From Flavobacterium sp. WC2421 (lineage in GTDB: Bacteria > Bacteroidota > Bacteroidia > Flavobacteriales > Flavobacteriaceae): DNA of 64,000 nt. The stretch's first letter is position 1, and each line of letters begins with the position of its first letter. Where the stretch lies: NCBI RefSeq assembly GCF_040822115.1, contig NZ_CP162004.1, forward strand, positions 3,395,001 through 3,459,000, in the 5' to 3' direction. The position numbers and the translations under genes were made by a program. A model generated the notes under the pieces. It was not told the origin of the DNA, ran no database searches, and saw only the letters and a program-made list of their open reading frames with translations. Below, piece after piece: positions 45,501 to 55,670 of this stretch.

Positions 45501-48500
45501 ATTTCAATCGTACTATACTCAGTTACCTTTTCAAAATTAGCATTCCACTTCAAAAACTTTCCTGATTCATCGTATAGATAAAATATTCCCGGCAGATTAT
45601 TTATTACTGTTTCAGAAAGTAGTTTTTCTTTTAAAATTAAACTCTCAATTTTTTTACGTTCTGTAATATCTGTGATAGTACCTATATACCCTATTATTTC
45701 ATTTTTCTCATTTTTCTCAGGAATGGCTTGCCCTATAACCCAAGATACCGAACCGTCTGGCCTTACAAAACGGTACTCTGACAATGATTTTTCACCAATA
45801 TAAGTTGCGTTTTCCCAACCATTTAAAATCCCTACTTTATCATCTTCATGTAGTGCTTTAAGCCAACCATTACCGATCGCTTCCTCAAATGACAAACCAG
45901 AAATTTCGCACCAACTTGGATTTACAAAAGTCGTATACCCTTCTACATCAGTACGAAATATCCCAACTGGAGATACTTCTGTAAGTGTATGGTAGCGTTG
46001 TTCACTTTCGAAAACTTTTTGTTCCGCTTTCTCTTTTAATTTTTCTTTTTCGAAAATTTCCAAGGCAAAAGCGACATCGCCAGTTGCTTCTTCTAGTAAA
46101 GCAATTTCTTCGGCATCAAAAAAGTTCTTTTCTCCAGCATAAAAAGTAAAAACGCCAATTACAATTCCGAATTTTTTTATAGGAAGTGACATTATAGATT
46201 GAAAGCCACATTTTAACGCTTCCTCTTTCCAAGGTGCCATTATCAAATCATTTTCAATATCATTACTTATACAATAATTTCCAGTCCTTATTGCTGTCCC
46301 TGCAGGTCCATTTCCTTCAACTGTATTTACATCAGTAGTAATCGTTTTTATTATATCCAGATATTCTTGATGAATTCCCGCAACCACTGTGGGTGTAACA
46401 CTACTGTTTTTGGAATCAATTAATCCAATCCATGCCATGCTAAATTCTCCAAAATCAACCGCTATAGTACAAGCTTCCCTAAATAGTGTTTCTTGATCGA
46501 CAGTTCTAACAATCATTTGATTAATCTGACTTATAAATAAATAAAGTCTATTGGCTTTAAGTAATTTTTCATCTGCCTTAATTCGATCTGTAATATCAGT
46601 AACAATTCCATGACATATCACGGTCCCTTCTTCCTCAACAACAGGTAAAGAGTTTACTTCATGCCAAACGAGTCCTTTTACAGGGTGATAGTAGCGATAT
46701 TGTCCTTTAAGAGGTACTAATTTCGTTTTCGTTTTTTTAATCTTTGCAAGTACGTTACCAATATCATCAGGATGTATTAAATCGAAAATTTTATTTGCGT
46801 TATTTTCTATTTCTTCAAAACTAAATCCATAAATATCTTTTACCGCATCACTCGCATAAGGATAGCATATTGAACCATCATGATTTTGGCGCATAGAATA
46901 AATTAAACCAGGTGAAGTAGCTGCAATTTTAGCAAATACATCACGCTCTTTTACAAGTGTTTCATTTGATTCTATTCTAGCTGTAACATCTCTAAAATTT
47001 GCTACAATGCCTTTCACACTATCATCATGAAGTCTATTGTTTAATATACCTTCCAGCCAAATATAATCTCCGTTTTTATGTTTCGCTTGAAACAAAATAA
47101 ATACTGGTTCTTTTGGATGCTCTAATATTTTTTTGAAATTTTCATGAATATACTCTAAATAATCAGGATGAAAATAATCTGATTCAGGAAGCTCATCATA
47201 CTCTTTGTCTGTATATCCAGTAATTTTCCGTGACGAAGGACTTCTAAAAATAACCTTTAATTTCTCATCAACAACTGTTATAATACCGTCAATATTTTCG
47301 ACTAAAGCCCTAAAACGTTTTTCATTTTGTTCAATTAAGTCTTGAGCTATTTTACTTTGAGTGACATCTTTTAAATTAGCAACAATACCTTTTACATTGC
47401 TGTTATCAATTAGATTATTCAATATTCCTTCTAACCAGATATAGTGTCCATTCTTATGTTTTACCTGAAATAAAACTTGATTCTGTATACCCGGATTTTC
47501 CACAGTTTTTTGGATGATCTCCTGCATGTATTCTACATAATCTGGATGGTAATAATCTAAATCAGAAATTTTCTTTAACTCTTCGTTGCTATATCCAGTT
47601 AATCGTTCCGATGAAGGACTGCGAAATATCGTTTTTAAATTTTCGTCAAGAACGGTAATAATTCCCTCATTATTTTCAACTAAAGCACGAAAATACTTTT
47701 CGTTACTTTCAATTTTTTCTTTAACAATTTTTTCTTCAGTTATATCTCTAAAAAAATTAGATATACCATTTTCTGATGGATAAATATGATTTTCAATCCA
47801 TCGCTTACTAGACTTATGATAATCTTCAAAACGATTATACTCCTGAGTTGCTATTGATTTATGACATACATTATAAAAGTCTCCTTTAACAGCATCTGGA
47901 AATTCAGTCCAAATATGTTTACCAATCATTTGATCAGGATCACGTTTAAGAATTTCTCCTGCTTTTTTATTCATGTAGGTGTAACACCAGTCATTATCAA
48001 GTGCTACAAAAGCATCCGTAATACGCTCAAAAGTATTTCTAAGTAACTCGTTTGCACGTTTAATTTCAGTAATATCTTTAACAAAACCCATAAATCGATT
48101 TTCAGAAAGTTTTACTGAATCGACGCCACACCATTTAATTTCTCCGGATTTGTGGACTGTTTTAAATTCTCCTTTTGATACTCCTACTGTTTTTAGCCTA
48201 TTAAAACACACTCCCAAATCATCCATAGATTCTTGGTATGTTAAATCCATCATTGATAATTTTAAGAGCTCTAGTTTTGAATAACCCGACATTAAAGTCA
48301 CAGCATGATTTACCTCAATAAAATTACCGTTTTCATCAACAATAAAAATTCCATCAGGTGCATTTTCAATATAATTTTTAAACTTATGGTTACTCTGTTC
48401 TTCTACTAATTTTAGTTTTAATTCAGCTTCTGTTTGTTTTCTTGTATCAAGTTCTTCTCTAATTTGCCTTTTTTCGTTAATATCTTGAGTATTCCCCCTT

Positions 48501-49288
48501 AAACCAATTACATCTCCTTTTTCATCGACAATTGGGTAAACAATAGCATAAACCCATTTTGTTTTATTCTTACTAATAATGGCAATTTGTTCAGCTTCAA
48601 ATGGTTTTTTATCTATTTTAGATTTCTTTATTTTGTCTAAAAATATATCTACATCTGATTTAGAAAATCGTTTTACATATTCCTGAAATAAATCTTGATT
48701 ATCTTTTTTCTCTAATTCATAAATCGAATACAATTCGTTTGACCAAATCATTTTATGATCAACATAATTATACTCCCAACTTCCTATTTTTGATATTTTT
48801 TGGGCATTTTCCAGTAGCTCTTCACTTTCTAATAAATCAGCCTCTGCTTTTTTAATTTTGGTAATATCTCGTCCTATTGCATAAATATTTTCTTTTGAAG
48901 AATCCACGCTGGTTGTCCATTGTATATAAACAATTTCCCCGTTTTTTTGGATAAATCTGTTTTCAAAATGTAATGATGAAATTCCTTGTCCTAATTGTTT
49001 TAATTCAGCATTTGATTTCGCTACATCATCAGGATGGACTAATTCTATGAAGGGGGTGTTCAACAATTCTTGCTTAGTATAACCCAATATTTTTATAAAA
49101 GCGGGGTTGATTTCTTTAAAAAAACCATCAAACCCAGCTAAACACACTAAGTCTAAAGATTCTTTGAAGTAGAACTCAAAATTTGCTACTAATCGTTCTT
49201 TTTTAATTAAACGACTAATTTCATACTCTTGATCTTTTGTTATTTTGAGTAACTCCTCATATGTAGGTCTTTTCTCTTTCATACTCAT
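42530..49288 (-). CDS. Giant cytoplasmic hybrid histidine kinase with about 13 PAS domains and one GAF
   Basis: A 2252-residue protein without signal peptide or transmembrane segment. I count seven PAS domains (about 38-905), a GAF (about 911-1075) and six more PAS domains (about 1090-1850), many ending in the DIT/DVT-type PAC motif. The transmitter follows: HisKA with His1882 in [12 protein letters not shown], and a HATPase with N-box LLSNALKF and G-boxes DTGIGI and [10 protein letters not shown] receiver with Asp2182 (LMDIQMP) and Lys in YLPKPI ends the chain. PAS5 (529-652) and PAS6 (655-775) are a recent tandem duplication. It has no HPt domain or separate response regulator nearby. It diverges from the RND operon; a near-consensus -7 box (TATATTTA) lies about 25 bp upstream. 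Confidence 0.93.
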   Translation of the reverse strand: MSMKEKRPTYEELLKITKDQEYEISRLIKKERLVANFEFYFKESLDLVCLAGFDGFFKEINPAFIKILGYTKQELLNTPFIELVHPDDVAKSNAELKQLGQGISSLHFENRFIQKNGEIVYIQWTTSVDSSKENIYAIGRDITKIKKAEADLLESEELLENAQKISKIGSWEYNYVDHKMIWSNELYSIYELEKKDNQDLFQEYVKRFSKSDVDIFLDKIKKSKIDKKPFEAEQIAIISKNKTKWVYAIVYPIVDEKGDVIGLRGNTQDINEKRQIREELDTRKQTEAELKLKLVEEQSNHKFKNYIENAPDGIFIVDENGNFIEVNHAVTLMSGYSKLELLKLSMMDLTYQESMDDLGVCFNRLKTVGVSKGEFKTVHKSGEIKWCGVDSVKLSENRFMGFVKDITEIKRANELLRNTFERITDAFVALDNDWCYTYMNKKAGEILKRDPDQMIGKHIWTEFPDAVKGDFYNVCHKSIATQEYNRFEDYHKSSKRWIENHIYPSENGISNFFRDITEEKIVKEKIESNEKYFRALVENNEGIITVLDENLKTIFRSPSSERLTGYSNEELKKISDLDYYHPDYVEYMQEIIQKTVENPGIQNQVLFQVKHKNGHYIWLEGILNNLIDNSNVKGIVANLKDVTQSKIAQDLIEQNEKRFRALVENIDGIITVVDEKLKVIFRSPSSRKITGYTDKEYDELPESDYFHPDYLEYIHENFKKILEHPKEPVFILFQAKHKNGDYIWLEGILNNRLHDDSVKGIVANFRDVTARIESNETLVKERDVFAKIAATSPGLIYSMRQNHDGSICYPYASDAVKDIYGFSFEEIENNANKIFDLIHPDDIGNVLAKIKKTKTKLVPLKGQYRYYHPVKGLVWHEVNSLPVVEEEGTVICHGIVTDITDRIKADEKLLKANRLYLFISQINQMIVRTVDQETLFREACTIAVDFGEFSMAWIGLIDSKNSSVTPTVVAGIHQEYLDIIKTITTDVNTVEGNGPAGTAIRTGNYCISNDIENDLIMAPWKEEALKCGFQSIMSLPIKKFGIVIGVFTFYAGEKNFFDAEEIALLEEATGDVAFALEIFEKEKLKEKAEQKVFESEQRYHTLTEVSPVGIFRTDVEGYTTFVNPSWCEISGLSFEEAIGNGWLKALHEDDKVGILNGWENATYIGEKSLSEYRFVRPDGSVSWVIGQAIPEKNEKNEIIGYIGTITDITERKKIESLILKEKLLSETVINNLPGIFYLYDESGKFLKWNANFEKVTEYSTIEIDQMGPLAFFDEVEKEKVKKRIEDVFAKDNCVGENKLPGIEIEFYTKSNKRVPYYINSLPVEYEGKRCVLGMGLNLSEIKKAQNEIKIANERFERISVATNDAISEVDLVTGENWNNKAFVELFNFGNNDQLSNTDNKEIWRSKLHPDDRERVIDKLEKVYLSDVNTWSDEFRFLKKDGNYGYFFDRAVIIRDESGKAVRYIGSMTEITELQNIKQQLFNSEEKYSSLVEQASDAIFINDLSGNLLEVNKSACDMLGYTKEELCTKNLTDLYTIDELASRPIMYNELFSGDQTSLERHMIHKDRSLIPVEISAKMLVDKRIVAIVRDISRRKASEDEFKKMHKKLEAILEAIPDLLFEVDINGLIYNYHSRRNDLLALPPDLFLNKRFSDVLPSDVSNICQEAILEAAEKGFSTGRQYSLQLENRIHWFELSIAPMQEGEDDEIHYICLSRDITNAKQSDYAHLKSEERYRGLMNNLDAGIVVHAPDTSIIVNNQKAAELLGLNDGKMIGKTDADTAWVFFREDKSIMAIEEYPINQIISNKKSLKNFRIGINNPKTKDVIWLLVNGFPEIDANGEIFEVVISFIDVTEQKVMELELVKAKEQAETANRAKTDFLANMSHEIRTPLNGIIGFTHLLMKTNLEKNQLEYMGTVSESATTLMHIVNDVLDFSKIESGKLELSIEEVNLFELIKQVVDLFKYQAVQKGLKLTFTMDNNVPEYVLADSIRLKQILVNLLSNALKFTDFGEIRLDISETGTFKDDYLGLNFSVKDTGIGIKLNNNEKIFNSFVQEDNSTSRKFGGTGLGLAISNNLLALMDSKLHLQSEYGEGSNFYFDVKFKKITPTIVNVLDFGKSSIETESIPSEILNNKRVLIVEDNKINMLLAKTLVKRLITNCIIFEAKDGNEGVEMYVKEKPDVILMDIQMPNKNGYEAAYEIRKLEGDTSKTPIIAVTAGILTGEKEKCFESGMDDYLPKPIIISDLESMLLKWLNK

Positions 49289-49390
49289 TATTAAAAATCA
49301 TTATATATATGCTAAATATAATGAAAAAATGTTAAGATAAATTCTTGATAGTTTTTTAAAAACAAATAAAACCACAAACCTAATCTGAAT

Positions 49391-49434
49391 GTGACATTTG
49401 TTACTGTGCATACCTAGCTCTGAATTTATCTTTG
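49391..49434 (+). promoter_or_regulatory. Crp/Fnr-type operator (site D) and -7 box of the RND efflux operon
   Basis: GTGAC-ATTT-GTTAC (49391-49404) and a perfect -7 box TATCTTTG (49427-49434), 36.5 bp from operator centre to box end. It is about 22 kb from the Crp/Fnr gene yet identical in layout to sites A-C. Confidence 0.82.
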
Positions 49435-49458
49435 CCTTAATAATTAGAAATAAAAATT

Positions 49459-50772
49459 ATGAAGAAAATAAATTTAATAGTACTATTAGGAACAATTTCC
49501 ATCTCTACTATTAGTTATAGTCAAGAAACTTTGCCTATTTCTAAGAGTGAGCTTTCGCAAAAAGTCTCCGATAAAAACTTACAGATTAAAATCGCCGAAC
49601 AAGATTTTAAATCGGCAAAAGCAGATTATAGACAATCTAATTCTCTTTTCTTACCCAATATTACGGCTTCACATACTGCCATTTCGACAACAAATCCATT
49701 AATGGCTTTTGGATCTAAATTAAATCAAGAAATCCTTACGGCTTCCGATTTTGATCCAAATTTATTAAATAATCCAAATCGCACACAAAATTTTGCTACT
49801 AAAATTGAGGTTTTACAGCCCTTAATTAATGTAGATGGAATGTATGGAAGACAAGCTGCAAAAGCTAAAATGAATGCTTACGGATTACAAACCGAGCGCA
49901 CCAAAGAATATCTCGAGCTAGAGGTGAATAAATCGTATATGGAATTGCAATTAGCGTATAAAGCAGTGGCCGTTTTAGAAAAAGCGAATGCTACCGCAGA
50001 TGCTAATTTGAAATTAATAGATAATTATTTCAAGCAAGGAATGCTGCAAAAAACAGATTTACTTTCAGTACAAGTACGCGTAAATGAAGTTAAAAATCAA
50101 TTACAATATGCTAAAAGCAATGTGCATAATGCTTCCGATTATTTAGCTTTTTTATTGAATGAAGATATTGGTGATAAAGTTTACAAACCAACCGAAGAAT
50201 TAGAAAACACGATTACTATTAAAAATATAGATACTACACTTTCTGAAAACAGAAAGGATATTCAAGCCATGGATCAATCGACTGAGGCCTATCAAAAAAT
50301 GTTTCTTTCCAGTAAAATGAATTTCTTACCACGATTGAATGCTTTTGGTAGTTATGAATTGTATGACGACGTACTTTTTGGAACTAAGGCTAAGGGATAT
50401 GTTGTAGGAGCTCAATTATCATGGAATGTATTTGATGGTTTTAAATCAATAGGAAAAATGGAAAAAGCGAAAGCTGACTTTCAAAAAGCGGAAATTGAAA
50501 CCCAACAATACAAAGCCAAAAGCCAATTGGAACTAAATAAAACTAACCGCCAGCTGAATGATGCCGAAAACAAGGTTGCTCTTTCTAAATTGGATTTAGA
50601 ACAATCTCAAGAAGCATACAGAATAAGAAGCAATCGTTTTGCACAAGGATTAGAAAAAACGACTGACTTATTACAAACTGAAACTCAAATGTTCAAAAAA
50701 GAATTAGAATACTTACAATCTGTTTTTGAATATAATTTTACACAACAATATTTACAATTTTTAACGAAGTAA
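49459..50772 (+). CDS. TolC family outer-membrane protein of the RND operon
   Basis: A 437-residue protein with signal peptide (ending near TISYSQE) and two OEP repeats of long helices. LSWNVFDGFKSIGKMEKA and RSNRFAQGLEKTTDLLQTET are typical TolC-family motifs. It is the first gene of the operon driven by site D and would give the outer-membrane duct for the adaptor and RND pump downstream. Confidence 0.9.
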   Translation: MKKINLIVLLGTISISTISYSQETLPISKSELSQKVSDKNLQIKIAEQDFKSAKADYRQSNSLFLPNITASHTAISTTNPLMAFGSKLNQEILTASDFDPNLLNNPNRTQNFATKIEVLQPLINVDGMYGRQAAKAKMNAYGLQTERTKEYLELEVNKSYMELQLAYKAVAVLEKANATADANLKLIDNYFKQGMLQKTDLLSVQVRVNEVKNQLQYAKSNVHNASDYLAFLLNEDIGDKVYKPTEELENTITIKNIDTTLSENRKDIQAMDQSTEAYQKMFLSSKMNFLPRLNAFGSYELYDDVLFGTKAKGYVVGAQLSWNVFDGFKSIGKMEKAKADFQKAEIETQQYKAKSQLELNKTNRQLNDAENKVALSKLDLEQSQEAYRIRSNRFAQGLEKTTDLLQTETQMFKKELEYLQSVFEYNFTQQYLQFLTK

Positions 50773-50819
50773 GATTTGTTAGAACAAAGAAGAAAGACAA
50801 AAAAATCAAACGAAAAACC
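50773..50819 (+). repeat. 7-nt-periodic purine-rich stretch
   Basis: AGAACAA AGAAGAA AGACAAA AAAATCA AACGAAA at 7-nt steps from 50781, similar in style to 40116. It fills the gap between the tolC-like and adaptor genes. Confidence 0.4.
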
Positions 50820-51899
50820 ATGAAAAAAATAATAACACTAATTTCAATCTCCCTTTTTATTTTAACATCCTGCAACGGAGAGAAAAAAGAAGCAGTTGCT
50901 GAATCTCCTGCAATTGCTGTTAAAGTAAGCGGAGTATCCGAAAATGATAACAGTCCATTTGTAAGTGCAAGTGGGAAAATTGAGGCCGAAAATAGTGCCG
51001 ATTTAAGTACCCGAATGATGGGTTATGTAACTAAAGTTCATGTAACTATAGGTCAAAAAGTAAGCGCTGGACAATCATTAGTAAGCATCAACAATTCAGA
51101 TTTACAAGCTAAAAAAGCACAAGTAGACGCTAGTATTCTTCAAGCAACTGCAGGTTACAATAGTGCTAAAAAAGATTATGATCGTTTTACAAACTTATTC
51201 AAACAACAAAGTGCTTCTCAAAAAGAACTAGACGACATGACGGCTCGTTACGAAATGGCTAAAGCAGGACTTGAAGGAGCAAAACAAATGCGAAATGAAG
51301 TATTGGCACAATTCAATTATTCTAATATTACAGCTCCATTTTCAGGAGTGGTAACGAATACTTTTGTAAAAGAAGGTGATATGGCAAACCCAGGAATGCC
51401 TTTAGTTAGTATCGAAGGAGCTTCTAAGTTAGAAGTTAGTGCGATGGTTTCTGAAACTGATATTAATGCTATTAAAAAAGGAATGCCAGTACAGGTTTTG
51501 GTAAAATCTTCTAATGAAAAATTGACAGGAAAAGTGAGCGAAGTGAGTTTATCAGCTACAAATACAGGTGGCCAATACCTAGTGAAAATAAATTTAGATA
51601 AAACGCCTAGTTCAGTCTTGTCAGGAATGTTTGTTAATGTTCAGTTTCCAGTTGAAAACAAAGAAAAAACTGCTGAAAGTAATGTTATTTTAGTTCCGGA
51701 AAGCGCTTTAGTACAGCAAGGACAACTTACTGGAATATATACTATTGGTAATGAAAATGTAGCGATTTTAAGATGGTTGCGTATAGGGAAAACTTTTGGC
51801 AACCAAGTAGAAGTTTTGTCTGGATTATCAGCAAACGAACAATACATTGTTTCTGCCGAAGGTAAATTGTACAACGGAGCGAAAGTTAGTATTCAGTAA
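50820..51899 (+). CDS. RND efflux periplasmic adaptor, lipoprotein
   Basis: A 359-residue membrane fusion protein with lipobox FILTSC (Cys about 19). It has the split lipoyl domain (GYVTKVHVTIGQKVSAGQSLVSIN and FSGVVTNTFVKEGDMANPGMPLVSIEG), a coiled-coil hairpin (about 95-160), a beta-barrel and a membrane-proximal domain ending GLSANEQYIVSAEGKLYNGAKV. It connects the RND pump to the TolC-like channel. It is the second gene of the operon. Confidence 0.92.
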   Translation: MKKIITLISISLFILTSCNGEKKEAVAESPAIAVKVSGVSENDNSPFVSASGKIEAENSADLSTRMMGYVTKVHVTIGQKVSAGQSLVSINNSDLQAKKAQVDASILQATAGYNSAKKDYDRFTNLFKQQSASQKELDDMTARYEMAKAGLEGAKQMRNEVLAQFNYSNITAPFSGVVTNTFVKEGDMANPGMPLVSIEGASKLEVSAMVSETDINAIKKGMPVQVLVKSSNEKLTGKVSEVSLSATNTGGQYLVKINLDKTPSSVLSGMFVNVQFPVENKEKTAESNVILVPESALVQQGQLTGIYTIGNENVAILRWLRIGKTFGNQVEVLSGLSANEQYIVSAEGKLYNGAKVSIQ

Positions 51900-51903
51900 A
51901 AAA

Positions 51904-51926
51904 AGTTTAAAGTTTAAGGTTTAAAA
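51904..51926 (+). repeat. 7-nt-periodic repeat arm upstream of the RND pump gene
   Basis: AGTTTAA AGTTTAA GGTTTAA. Its 17-bp core AAAGTTTAAGGTTTAAA (51909-51925) recurs exactly at 55285-55301 on the other side of the RND gene. Confidence 0.7.
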
Positions 51927-51978
51927 ATCAGAACACCTAAACTGAAAACGAATAAAATAAATGTCATTGTTAATTCCA

Positions 51979-52069
51979 GCGTGAGGGATAGAAGTGAAAA
52001 TCCTTTATGTTTTTTCTTTAAAAACATAAAGATTGAAACGAATAGCCCGACCCTTGTGGTCACGCCCAA
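51979..52069 (-). repeat. Intergenic palindromic element, copy 3 (inverted)
   Basis: Read on the minus strand: GGTCGGGCTATTCGTTTCAA and TCTT, inner stem TATGTTTTT / AAAAACATA, AAGGATTTTCACTTCTATCC. Outer GCGTGA/TCACGC arms extend the palindrome. The frame matches copies 1 and 2. It lies between adaptor and pump genes inside one operon. Confidence 0.78.
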
Positions 52070-52083
52070 ATAAATAAAAAATT

Positions 52084-55000
52084 ATGCAAGAAGGAATTTC
52101 AGGTAAAATCGCCAATTTTTTCATCAATTCAAAACTAACCATTTTGATGATGGTGGGTTTGATGATCATTGGTGTATATAGTTCTTTTCTCATTCCAAGA
52201 GAAGAAGAACCACAAATTAATGTTCCTATGGCCGACGTAATGGTAGGTTATCCAGGAGCGAGTCCTACTGAAGTAGAAAGTCGTGTGGCTAAACCGCTAG
52301 AGAAAATCATCTCGAATATTAAAGGGGTGGAACACGTGCATACGATGGCTATGAATGGTCAAGCGATGCTTATTGTTCAGTTTTACGTAGGTCAAGATGT
52401 GGAGCGTTCGTATGTAAAATTATACGACGAACTAGCAAAACACGAAGATATGTTCCCAAAAGGAGTGTACAAACCAATGGTAAAAACACGTTCTATTGAT
52501 GATGTTCCTATGCTTGGAATCACGCTTTGGAGCGACAAAATGGACGATTTTCAATTGCGTCAAATTGCTGAAGAGGTAACTTCGGAAATTGAAAAAGTAA
52601 AAGATGTTGCTATTACAAAAGAAATTGGTGGACGTAGTAGAACACTAAAAGTAGTTTTAGACAAAGATAAAATGGCCGAGAATGGCATTGATGCTTTGGG
52701 TATCATGCAAATGATTCAAGCCAATAACAGTAGTTCTCAATCGGGAAGTTTTGTAAATCAAGATCAAGAATATTTGATTACTACAGGTAAATTCTTAACC
52801 TCAGCCGATGATGTAGAAAATCTTGTTGTAGGTGTCAATAAAAATATGCCGGTTTACTTAAAACAAGTGGCTACGATTCAAGACGGACCATCGACTGCTA
52901 GAAATTATGTGTCTTTTGGTTATGGTAAAACAAACGAAAACTATAAAAGCGCCCAATCTGAATATCCAGCGGTTACGATATCTGTAGGTAAAGTAAAAGG
53001 GGCTGATGCCATGAAAATTTCGGAGAAAATCATTGAAAAAGTAAACCATTTAAAATCGAACTTGATTCCGAACGATGTTCATGTTGAGGTAACTCGTAAT
53101 TATGGAGAAACAGCATCAGACAAAGTGGGTGAATTGTTAATGCACTTAGGAATCGCTATTTTGGCGGTTACCATTTTAGTGATGTTTGCTATGGGCTGGA
53201 GAGGTGGATTAGTAGTATTCTTTTCGGTTCCATTAACGTTTGCATTGACTTTGTTCAGTTATTATATGCTGGATTATACGTTGAATAGAATTACACTTTT
53301 CGCCTTGGTATTCGTGGTGGGAATTGTCGTCGATGACAGTATTATTATCGCAGAGAATATGCACAGGCATTTCAAGATGAAGCGATTGCCCTTTAAACAA
53401 GCTGCTATTTATGCTATAAATGAAGTAGGAAACCCAACGATTTTAGCAACATTTACGGTTATCGCAGCTATTTTACCAATGGCATTTGTATCTGGAATGA
53501 TGGGACCTTATATGAGTCCGATGCCTATAGGAGCTTCGATTGCTATGATTTTATCTTTATTTGTTGCCTTGACGGTTACGCCTTATTTAGGATATCATTT
53601 ATTGCAAGAAAAAGACGAGCAAGGTCATAAAGAAGCCGAAGGTTTAGAAACTAACTTTATTTATAAAATATACAACAAGCTAGAGCGTCCTTTATTGGAA
53701 AGCAGCATGAAGCGTAGAGTGCTTGTAGGGGTAACTGTTTTGTTATTATTTGGTTCTGTTGCTATGTTTTTCACTAAATCAGTTTTGGTAAAAATGTTGC
53801 CTTTTGATAATAAAAATGAATTTCAAGTGGTAATTGATATGCCTGAAGGAGCAACTCTGGAAAGAACATCAGCGGTTACTAAAGAAATTGCACAGTATCT
53901 AACGACAATTCCAGAAGTCGTTAATTATCAAAACTACATTGGAACATCGGCTCCAATCACTTTTAACGGATTAGTTCGTCATTATGATTTGCGTGGTGGA
54001 AGTAATATGGCTGATATTCAAGTAAATTTATTACACAAAGAAGATCGAAAATTACAAAGTCACGACATTGCAAAAACGGTACGTCCTGAAATTCAGAAGA
54101 TAGCTAAAAAATATGGTGCAAATGTAAAAATTATCGAAGTTCCACCAGGACCTCCTGTATTATCAACATTGGTTGCTGAGGTTTACGGACAAAATTACAA
54201 AGACCAAATTAAAGTAGCGCAACAAGTAAAAGACATTTTACATAAAACAGATGGAATTGTAGATATCGATTGGACTGTAGAAGACAATCAAACAGAATAC
54301 AAACTGGAAGTGGACAAAGAAAAAGCAATGCTGAACGGGATTGCACCACAACAAATCGTGGGGAATTTGACGTATTTATTGAAGGAATATCCTATTTCTA
54401 ATTTGTATGCTGAGAATTCTAATGACAATGTAGGTATTGTGCTTTCGCTAGACGATAAAGACAAAACAAGCTTGCAAGACATTCAGAACTTAAAAATAAA
54501 AGGAAGCCAAGGGAATATGATTCCTGTAAGTGATTTGGTAAAAGTAAAAACAGATACGCTACAAAAAACCATTTATAGAAAAGATCAAAAACGGGTAGTT
54601 TATGTAACCGCTGATATGGCTGGAGCGTTAGAAAGTCCTGTGTATGCCATTCTGGGAATGACCGAGAAATTGGACAAAATGAATATTCCAAAAGGTTATA
54701 AGGTCAATGAATTGTACATGGAACAACCTACAGATGAAAGTGATTTCACTGTAAAATGGGATGGAGAATGGCAGATAACTTTAGAAGTATTCCGTGATTT
54801 AGGTGTTGCCTTTATGGTAGCCATCGTAATCATCTATATGTTGATTGTGGGTTGGTTCCAAAACTTTAAAACACCAATCGTGATGATGCTTGCGATTCCG
54901 TTATCGTTAATAGGGATTGTATTTGGTCACTGGTTATTGGGCGCTTATTTTACTGCTACTTCTTTCATTGGTATGATTGCCTTGGCAGGAGTTATGGTGA

Positions 55001-55275
55001 GAAACTCGGTTTTACTGATTGACTTTATCGAAATCCGACTGAATGATGGTATCGAATTAAAACAAGCGATTATAGAGGCTGGAGCAGTAAGAACCTCCCC
55101 TATTCTATTGACAACTGGAGCTGTAGTTATAGGAGCATCTATCATCTTATTTGATCCATTGTTTCAAGGATTGGCTATTTCATTAGTATTTGGAGCTATT
55201 GTTTCTACTATTTTAACATTGATTGTAGTGCCGTTGATTTATTATGTGACGGAGAGAAAGAAATGGGAAAAATAA
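52084..55275 (+). CDS. RND efflux pump, AcrB-type permease subunit
   Basis: A 1063-residue inner-membrane pump with the 12-helix AcrB plan. After TM1 there is a large porter loop (about 40-330), TM2-6, a second porter loop (about 560-870) and TM7-12. The proton-relay aspartate is in VFVVGIVVDDSIIIAENMHRHF (TM4), and the TM10/11 lysine region and MIALAGVMVRNSVLLIDFIE are present. Substrate is unknown. Expression under the same operator as the sulfide genes suggests export of a sulfur-related or toxic small compound (inference). Close relatives lie in the hydrophobic-amphiphilic efflux group, not the heavy-metal CzcA group. Confidence 0.93.
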   Translation: MQEGISGKIANFFINSKLTILMMVGLMIIGVYSSFLIPREEEPQINVPMADVMVGYPGASPTEVESRVAKPLEKIISNIKGVEHVHTMAMNGQAMLIVQFYVGQDVERSYVKLYDELAKHEDMFPKGVYKPMVKTRSIDDVPMLGITLWSDKMDDFQLRQIAEEVTSEIEKVKDVAITKEIGGRSRTLKVVLDKDKMAENGIDALGIMQMIQANNSSSQSGSFVNQDQEYLITTGKFLTSADDVENLVVGVNKNMPVYLKQVATIQDGPSTARNYVSFGYGKTNENYKSAQSEYPAVTISVGKVKGADAMKISEKIIEKVNHLKSNLIPNDVHVEVTRNYGETASDKVGELLMHLGIAILAVTILVMFAMGWRGGLVVFFSVPLTFALTLFSYYMLDYTLNRITLFALVFVVGIVVDDSIIIAENMHRHFKMKRLPFKQAAIYAINEVGNPTILATFTVIAAILPMAFVSGMMGPYMSPMPIGASIAMILSLFVALTVTPYLGYHLLQEKDEQGHKEAEGLETNFIYKIYNKLERPLLESSMKRRVLVGVTVLLLFGSVAMFFTKSVLVKMLPFDNKNEFQVVIDMPEGATLERTSAVTKEIAQYLTTIPEVVNYQNYIGTSAPITFNGLVRHYDLRGGSNMADIQVNLLHKEDRKLQSHDIAKTVRPEIQKIAKKYGANVKIIEVPPGPPVLSTLVAEVYGQNYKDQIKVAQQVKDILHKTDGIVDIDWTVEDNQTEYKLEVDKEKAMLNGIAPQQIVGNLTYLLKEYPISNLYAENSNDNVGIVLSLDDKDKTSLQDIQNLKIKGSQGNMIPVSDLVKVKTDTLQKTIYRKDQKRVVYVTADMAGALESPVYAILGMTEKLDKMNIPKGYKVNELYMEQPTDESDFTVKWDGEWQITLEVFRDLGVAFMVAIVIIYMLIVGWFQNFKTPIVMMLAIPLSLIGIVFGHWLLGAYFTATSFIGMIALAGVMVRNSVLLIDFIEIRLNDGIELKQAIIEAGAVRTSPILLTTGAVVIGASIILFDPLFQGLAISLVFGAIVSTILTLIVVPLIYYVTERKKWEK

Positions 55276-55281
55276 AAATTG

Positions 55282-55338
55282 TTCAAAGTTTAAGGTTTAA
55301 AGTTACAGCACTAAAACCTTACACTTCAAACCTTAAAC
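55282..55338. repeat. Hairpin of 7-nt-periodic arms after the RND pump gene
   Basis: GTTTAAGGTTTAAAGT (55288-55303) pairs with ACTTCAAACCTTAAAC (55323-55338) at 15 of 16 positions. Units of seven (TTTAAGG, TTTAAAG) repeat in the arms. The left arm shares 17 bp with 51909-51925. Confidence 0.75.
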
Positions 55339-55348
55339 AAAAAAACAA

Positions 55349-55654
55349 ATGAAACTACTTATCATAACAGCCATCGCGGCATTTGACGCAGCCATCAAAA
55401 AAATGCTTAAAAAAGCAGATGTAAAAACATTTACCTATAAGGAGGTGACAGGATTTAAAGATATTTCTGAAGAAGCAATTGAAAGTAATTGGTTTGGAAG
55501 CGAAATGAATGAAAACGAATCTATTTTGTATTATGCTTTTGTAAAGAAAGAAAATGTAGATCTGTTTTTTGAACTGGTAAATGAATTTAATTTGGAACAA
55601 AAGACTTTGTCCAATATTCATATTGCCGTATTAAACATCGAAAAATCAAATTAA
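55349..55654 (+). CDS. PII-like small protein of the RND operon
   Basis: A 101-residue protein (MKLLIITAIAAFDAAIKKMLKKADVKTFTYKEVTGFKD…) with the alternating beta-alpha-beta layout of PII/CutA-type trimers. It lacks a recognisable T-loop uridylylation site. It starts 73 bp after the RND pump. PII-like proteins paired with transporters often act as small-molecule-sensing regulators of the pump, so a role as pump modulator is plausible but unproven. Family assignment rests on pattern only. Confidence 0.55.
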   Translation: MKLLIITAIAAFDAAIKKMLKKADVKTFTYKEVTGFKDISEEAIESNWFGSEMNENESILYYAFVKKENVDLFFELVNEFNLEQKTLSNIHIAVLNIEKSN

Positions 55655-55670
55655 CAACTCTTAAATTAGA

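Noticed and set aside
42530..49288. Plus-strand ORFs of 60-123 residues opposite the kinase gene
   Set aside because: Antisense shadows; the minus-strand frame is continuous with clear domain motifs throughout.
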